Below, one piece after another: positions 1 to 10,352 of a DNA stretch of 10,352 nt. The notes beneath the pieces are model-generated. The model made no database searches and was not told the origin of the DNA. It worked only from the letters and a program-made list of their open reading frames with translations. The translations under genes were made by a program, and so were the position numbers. Numbering within the stretch: position 1 is the stretch's first letter; each line of letters opens with the position of its first letter. The DNA lies in contig QAXH01000118.1 in NCBI GenBank assembly GCA_004335635.1, positions 1-10,352 of the forward strand, given 5' to 3'. Source of the stretch: Chloromonas sp. AAM2 (Eukaryota > Chlorophyta > Chlorophyceae > Chlamydomonadales > Chlamydomonadaceae).

Positions 1-10296
<10,296 letters not shown>

Positions 10297-10301
10297 CTGA
10301 G

Positions 10302-10352
10302 AGAGTGACAACACAGCAACCACCACCGTGAAAGAGTGACAACACAGCAACC
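10302..10352. repeat. 31-bp tandem repeat at the right edge, in the intron before exon 1
   Basis: The 20-base string AGAGTGACAACACAGCAACC occurs at 10302-10321 and again at 10333-10352, spaced 31 bp, and the second copy runs off the window. It begins just upstream of the exon 1 acceptor. On the coding strand each copy carries TGTTGTCACTCT, so the repeat supplies the pyrimidine-rich tract of that acceptor. Confidence 0.85.

Overview
This window is a piece of a eukaryotic nuclear genome. It is filled from edge to edge by the middle of one intron-rich gene on the minus strand. Twenty-one exons can be placed by joining GT-AG introns so that the frame stays open and the protein matches the plant Brahma (BRM) type of SWI/SNF chromatin-remodelling ATPase. 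Transcription runs right to left. Both ends of the gene lie outside the window. About 2.17 kb of the 10.35 kb is coding (about 723 residues); the rest is introns of about 140 to 660 bp.

Protein order, from the right: a charged helical region before the motor (exons 1-3, 10296 to 9481); RecA lobe 1 with [12 protein letters not shown] and LTGTPLQN (exons 3-8, 9574 to 6707); a bridging region with an acidic Glu/Asp insert (exons 9-12, 6322 to 4769); RecA lobe 2 with the [16 protein letters not shown] and HRIGQ blocks (exons 13-17, 4215 to 1961); and a SnAC-like ATP-coupling region (exons 18-21, 1614 to 1). Exon numbers are local to this window. An N-terminal QLQ/HSA part and any C-terminal bromodomain would be off the two edges.

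Organism: the lobe 2 block [13 protein letters not shown] and the DEAQ box are, as recalled, typical of green-lineage BRM and unlike the animal or yeast versions (DSDWNP, DEGH). The balanced base composition, many short exons and repeat-rich introns suggest a chlorophyte alga, perhaps Dunaliella-like. The genus is a weak guess.

No second gene, RNA gene, transposon, CRISPR array or prokaryotic feature was found. The long plus-strand open frames are antisense to exons or run through intronic repeats. What stands out is the local tandem duplication in the introns. Nearly every intron has its own short repeat family, and several duplicate a splice junction: three copies of the exon 13 donor, a decoy donor after exon 14, copies of both splice sites of intron 5 inside that intron, and a 13-bp repeat that supplies the pyrimidine tract before exon 20. 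I did not find an undescribed multi-gene system; the interesting signal is this splice-site duplication.
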